Source of the DNA: Phoenix dactylifera
Lineage: Eukaryota > Streptophyta > Magnoliopsida > Arecales > Arecaceae
Assembly (NCBI RefSeq): GCF_009389715.1
Contig: NC_052393.1
Coordinates: 806,001 to 870,000 of the forward strand
DNA: 64,000 nucleotides
Direction of reading: 5' to 3'
A program made the position numbers and the translations under genes. Below, piece after piece: positions 59,579 to 64,000 of this stretch (the stretch's first letter is position 1; each line of letters begins with the position of its first letter). Under the pieces are notes generated by a model. It was not told where the DNA came from. It saw nothing but the letters and a program-made list of their open reading frames with translations, and made no database searches.

Positions 59579-61832
59579 CTACATAAGGACACCAGTACAT
59601 CAGCAGTGTACATGCAATGGCTATCAGGAAATATATCCAGCATACTATTTCATGATAAAAATGTCAGCAAAGGCAACTTTTATGGTGCCAAGTGAACAAA
59701 TAATTATCCGTCAGCTAGTCCTCCAACCAGTTAGATGGACTATGAGAGATCATAACAGTGCACCAAGTATTAGGCATAAGTCACCTTGGGAGATAAAAGC
59801 AATTTGTATTGTACAAGAAATCAATGCACAAATGTTGACAAAACTTGTATAAATGGAACAGTAGGTCATAACCTTCATAAGCATGATATGTAGATGCACA
59901 AACGCTGGTGTATAAATAGCTTTGCAATTTGCTGAGGAAAACAACAACATCAACCTTAAGCAAAATTGGTTTTGCTTATAGGAAACCAAGATAGCAACAG
60001 CGTTTTCTTCAACTAATGGAGGACCTGCAGATCATGCAATTACAAGAGGCAGACAGAGGTCTAATCATACTTAATTTGGAACATCAACAAGAATCATATC
60101 GAGGTCACTGCATTGAACGCTATCAATTTCAAAACAAATTGCAATAACATTTTCTTTTTATAGGAAGAAATGGAAATTCATTGAAAAGTTCTGAGTAGGA
60201 AACTTTTCTCCATGAATGTGTTTAAATGTTTTGTGCGAATGGAAAATACAATCTAGGTATATCATCCGAGTGCCATATCATCTTCAATAGCATGCTTTTA
60301 TAGCAATGTTCCTTTCCCAGATTATCTTCTAAAGAGAGGGAGAGAAAGCGACCATCCTGGCAAGGGACAAAGCACATTCTGATAGAACAACAGCCCACTG
60401 CCCGGAAGACCGATGATCACACAAAGTGCACTACCTGAAACACTGGTATGCTAATCCACACACAATCAGCATGTCCTTGTATATTCTGTAACATCTGGCC
60501 TATGATCAGCTCATAGATGAATTTTTCTTGGTTAAGGGATAACAGGCACTCCCCAAGTCACCAATATTATATGTAAAAATATTTCTATCTTTGTTAACAT
60601 AAAGCGATATATCTTGACATACTGATAAATTAATATGCTGGTGAAGATATTGGTATTTTCATGAGTATCTTATAACATGTGTTGGGATGATGGCCTATTT
60701 TTAGGCCTTCTTGTGCTCGAAGGTAGGCTCTAATTAGTTTTTTAATTTTGAATACCTAAGCTCTGACAGCTTTCATTACGATGTTGAGCTCATAAAATAA
60801 CCTTATTCAGCCTTGAGTGAAACTACTGATTCGTACATGCTCTAAACCTGAGTCCTCTAAAAAGCAACTTACATAGTACAATTAGGTCTTATAACTACTG
60901 AGAAATTTAAGCCCTTTGGTTAAGCGTCGAACTGTTAAGCACCACAAGCCAAGGTCAAGCTCCTGGGCTCTTCTGCTCTTGAGCTGACCCAGTAAAGAAA
61001 AGAACATGATAATATTGCTCCAGAGGTTCTCAACCAAGCAATACAAGTTCCACAAAAAGGATGGACTACCACTCTGGCCAATTGAATAATGAGGTCATCG
61101 ACCTATATTTTGATGCATAAAGATGGTGGTGTACTCCATTTCCTCAAGCATCATAAGATGAACAATCCTTAGGAAGGATACATTTCTCTCCTCTTGAAGA
61201 GTTCTTCATGTATTAATTTTGAAATTCATATGATGTGGCATGACAAACCTATGGCAATCCATAGTATTGCGAGCAGGTAGATCAAAAACAACCTATTCAA
61301 AAGAATGTATTTATTTGATCTAGATTTTGATCAACAACCCACTAGAAGAATATAAGACCACTCAGAAAATTTAGGCAAAATTATGAATAAAGCTACTCCC
61401 ACTTTGGAAGACGACATGAAATTATATCACTTCTTAAACTCCTAAACATGAATCTCGCACATATTCAAGGTCAATTTATATAATGACAAATAAAGAACAT
61501 CTGTGACAAAGCTAACTCTTTGTAAAAAGATCTTGAGAGTTGAGAGAACTTTGATAGCACTTATTCAAGTAAAATTGTAAGAACATCTACCTAAAATCTG
61601 CATATGTTCAAGGGCATGACAGGTAATAGATAGGTGCATAAAAAAATAAGCTGAAATTGACCAATTTTAATTATATGAGCAAGTTTTCAAGATAGAAACC
61701 ACAATTGAAAAGTAATACATTATGGTGGGTCCTGGATTAACCAGATCCAACTGGAGGCATACTAAAGAATTTGTCCCCTAAAGAAAGCAATATTATGCAG
61801 GAAATGAAATGCATTTAGGGCGTAGCATATAT
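59579..61832. other. Intergenic or intronic DNA
   Basis: This could be an intron of the minus-strand gene ending at 59251. No exon could be identified. AT-rich, with no clear repeat. Confidence 0.4.
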
Positions 61833-62207
61833 TTCTATATCTAGGGTGCCACAACTACTTTAAAATATCTCTAAAATCTGATACCGGTACTCAAGGTTCG
61901 CTATCTCGGTATCGAACTCCGTATTAGTGCCACACTAGCACAGTGTCGGTACGGTATGAAATTTTTTTTAACATACCGAGTGTCAGTACGCCATCTGTAC
62001 CAGATATCGGTACCGAACCAGTATGCTACAGTACACCCCGTACCCTCCGGTTCGGACCGGTTACCTTGCCTGCACCTACCACCCGTGTGCTTTCTTGCTG
62101 CAAATACTTTTTCTATCTAGGGTGCCACATCCACTTTAAAATATCTCTAAAATCTGATACCTGCATCTACTACTTGTGTGCTTTCTTACTACAAATATTT
62201 TTTCAGA
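61833..62207. repeat. 91-bp tandem duplication, first unit interrupted
   Basis: The unit CTAGGGTGCCACA ... ACTTTAAAATATCTCTAAAA ... GTGTGCTTTCTT starts near 61841 and again near 62117. The second unit is whole; the first is split after GATACC by the 185-bp repeat at 61886-62070. Confidence 0.8.
61886..62070 (-). mobile_element. GTACC-rich mobile repeat with adjacent empty site
   Basis: A 185-bp sequence rich in GGTACC, CCGGTT and TACCG phrases. It interrupts the first unit of a 91-bp tandem duplication; the second unit shows the uninterrupted site (GATACCTGCA). Flanking TACC and TGCC may be remnants of a 4-bp target duplication. Its reverse complement resembles 53589-53770 in SLU7 intron 7. 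No coding capacity, no poly(A) tail and no clear long terminal inverted repeats, so its class is open. Confidence 0.7.
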
Positions 62208-62819
62208 GCTCCTTTTCCCCATAACAGAACCCACTCTAGTAAATTTTCTTGTTTCAGATAAATAGGATTCATGTAGCTGATTTGATTCAAATTCATTGGT
62301 ATGAGAAAACATTGAATTCCAACAAATAGGCAGCACTATTCACAAAATTACTGAAAATTCTTAATTTATTGCTGATATTTTTTCTTGTTCAAAAGATCCC
62401 TTGGATGATTTTCCATATACAAACTGGTCATGCATTATTCATGAACAAATTAGCCTTTATTTATGAATTTATATTTGCGTTCTGCATCTTGCTTGAAAAC
62501 TAGTTCATGGATAAGCTGCAAGGTTGATCATTGAAAGCCTTGAAAGTTCTTTCTTCTTTAATCTCACATCCGGTGAGATAAAGAAGAGCTTCAAAACTTA
62601 ATAATCTTCCATATTTTGCCTTTGGGCATATTTTCTGAACCTTTAATTGATAACAATTCAAAAGCAACTTTGAGTGCTTCGACCATCCAAGCATTATTTT
62701 CTTGTATTATCACCTTTTTTTGGCCTTGTGTTCCATTATTTCCCCGTAGAAAGATTATGAAAAATCAGCTAAAGAAACTACATTCTAGAAGGAAGTAGGG
62801 CCCATCTCATCACGGGTGC
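62208..62819. other. Intergenic DNA
   Basis: No gene or repeat recognised. Confidence 0.4.
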
Positions 62820-63130
62820 AAACAAGCTGAGCCAAGTATTAGGCTGCTTGGGCTCAGCTTGAAACATATGGAAGCTGCTCGAACTTAGCTCGAGCTCAAG
62901 CAGAGGTTGACAGCTCATGCTCAAGCATGGCGTATATAAGCTCTAAGCCAAACCTATAAAAAGCCGAGCCAAGCTTCCCTTGTCACTCTATTATCCCCAC
63001 CCTATTCAGGCTCGACTCATTTATGAGCTGAGCTCTAAAAGCTATTTGAACTCGGTTCACATTTTGGTTGAGCTAAGCTTGATCTATGCTATAGTCGAGC
63101 CGATCCCGAGCTGCAAAAGAGCAGCTGGGA
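62820..63130. repeat. GAGCTC/CAAGCT-rich degenerate repeat
   Basis: Dense irregular repetition of GAGCTCAAGC, GAGCCAAGC and CTCGAGCT phrases. It is a dispersed low-complexity type common in plant genomes, with no coding frame. Confidence 0.6.
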
Positions 63131-63147
63131 TCATTTTTAGGCCTACA

Positions 63148-63600
63148 TGTTGAGACTTCTACCAAATAGGCTAGCCAAAAAGTATTATGTGGGTTTCTTA
63201 GCCGTGTATAAGTACTCAAGATCTACCCAGTGCATAGCATAAGACTAAAAGATACACCAAAATGGGTTTACACATACTCCTCCTGTTTAAGCCTAAACAT
63301 CCTCACTAGGCTAAAGATCCAAATCCATTCAAATCCAATTACAAATACCACAAATTCAATTTACAAACACCACGATCAACCAGTGGCCAGTTTAGATAGG
63401 CCTGTGCAGCAGTGCCCCTAATCCACATGGCTGGGTCCGCTCTGATATCATTTGTAATAATCCAAGACATCATCCAAAAAGACTAGACGAAAAATGTTAT
63501 TTGGATTTCTTGATCCTGTATAAGTATTAAAACTTTACCCAGTGCATAGCACATGTGGAACTAAATACATGGCCACATAGGTCCTCACGCATGTCATCAT
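63148..63600 (-). mobile_element. Short LTR element (TRIM-like) with tRNA-iMet-type primer site
   Basis: Two partly similar copies lie at about 63148-63262 and 63453-63600. Both have GTATAAGTA, CTACCCAGTGCATAGCA or TTACCCAGTGCATAGCA, and CCAAAAAG. On the minus strand the right copy ends in a TGTAATAATCC-type LTR edge (63453), followed by AA and TGATATCAGAGC (63450-63439), one change from the plant tRNA-iMet primer site. The internal stretch between the copies is only about 190 bp. The left copy is more diverged, so the two LTRs are old or come from different insertions. Same family as 17814 and 22014. Confidence 0.6.
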
Positions 63601-64000
63601 GGAGTTTAATGTTATAAATTAATTAAAAGACCCCGTAAGAATAACTTGTCAAGAGCTTCTCTCCAACTTACATCAGAGAAACATTTGAATCGCATAAGTA
63701 AAAATCTCAAATTATTTTAATTTTTAAAAAATTCTATTATATTTACATCTATAATTTTATCTTTCATATTTTGTCTTTTTTTGTCAACTGCTATTCAACT
63801 TTGTTTTTAGCATTTTCCTTTCCTAGAAATAAGAGTTCATAAGCATCATAGATGATCATTGATTTTGCATATTTCCATTTGGTTTCCTGTACTCAAGCAA
63901 TTTAGTTCTCCTTCAAGTTATCATATATATTAGCTATTTAATATTTTTTGGAAAAGTTTCAACATTTTACATGGCAAATGGAAGCCTCTTCTTTTGTGTA
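63601..64000. other. AT-rich DNA at the window edge
   Basis: No gene or repeat recognised. Confidence 0.4.

Noticed and set aside
63148-63600. Possible Cassandra element (TRIM with a 5S RNA-like promoter)
   Set aside because: I see no 5S-like internal promoter blocks in the LTRs.
1-64000. tRNA, rRNA, CRISPR arrays and bacterial-type operons
   Set aside because: None seen. The window is plant nuclear DNA, and the few GTTCGA-type strings have no tRNA fold around them.

Overview
This is nuclear DNA from a flowering plant. Most of it is AT-rich intergenic sequence, coding exons are split by GT..AG introns, and retrotransposon debris is common. Gene content and repeat style suggest a monocot, perhaps a palm, but that is an impression and nothing here proves it.

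Layout, left to right. (1) 1-4050 (+): the last eight exons of a DUF647 / ROOT UVB SENSITIVE gene, closest to RUS5; its 5' end lies outside the window. (2) 4.1-19 kb: no recognisable gene. It holds a complete miniature LTR element (TRIM) with a 5-bp target duplication, a large AT-rich MITE-like element, a small poly(A) insertion, and a LINE 3' fragment between ~60-bp direct repeats. (3) 19257-21096 (+): a complete three-exon R2R3-MYB gene of subgroup 2 (MYB13/14/15 type). (4) 21.1-28.4 kb: no recognisable gene; LTR remnants, including a Copia deletion derivative. (5) 28838-36148 (-): a complete seven-exon cytosolic NAD-malate dehydrogenase gene (332 aa). (6) 36.5-43.7 kb (-): a 5'-truncated LINE fragment, then a nearly full-length L1-type LINE of about 6.4 kb bounded by a perfect 12-bp duplication. 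Both its ORFs are broken, mostly by TAG stops. (7) 43.7-47.4 kb: intergenic, with a relative of the TRIM LTR and a simple GGTTAAAT-type repeat. (8) 47444-54206 (+): a complete ten-exon SLU7 splicing-factor gene (536 aa). (9) 55324-55845 (-): an intronless DUF761 gene. (10) 59251-59578 (-): the last exon of a gene that may be related to PROTODERMAL FACTOR 1. (11) 60-64 kb: repeats, including a ~185-bp mobile repeat whose empty site is preserved next to it, and a second short LTR element with a tRNA-Met-type primer site.

The genes have unrelated roles (plastid/UV-B-type DUF647 protein, stress-type MYB, carbon metabolism, splicing), as is normal for a plant chromosome arm; there is no operon-like or cluster logic. 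cMDH and SLU7 are divergently transcribed, and the LINE insertions lie between them, on the cMDH promoter side. I found no tRNA, rRNA, CRISPR or organelle insertion. I see no convincing new biological system. The most informative unusual signals are in the mobile elements: the intact TRIM family, the TAG-rich decay of the LINE, and the repeat with its empty site.
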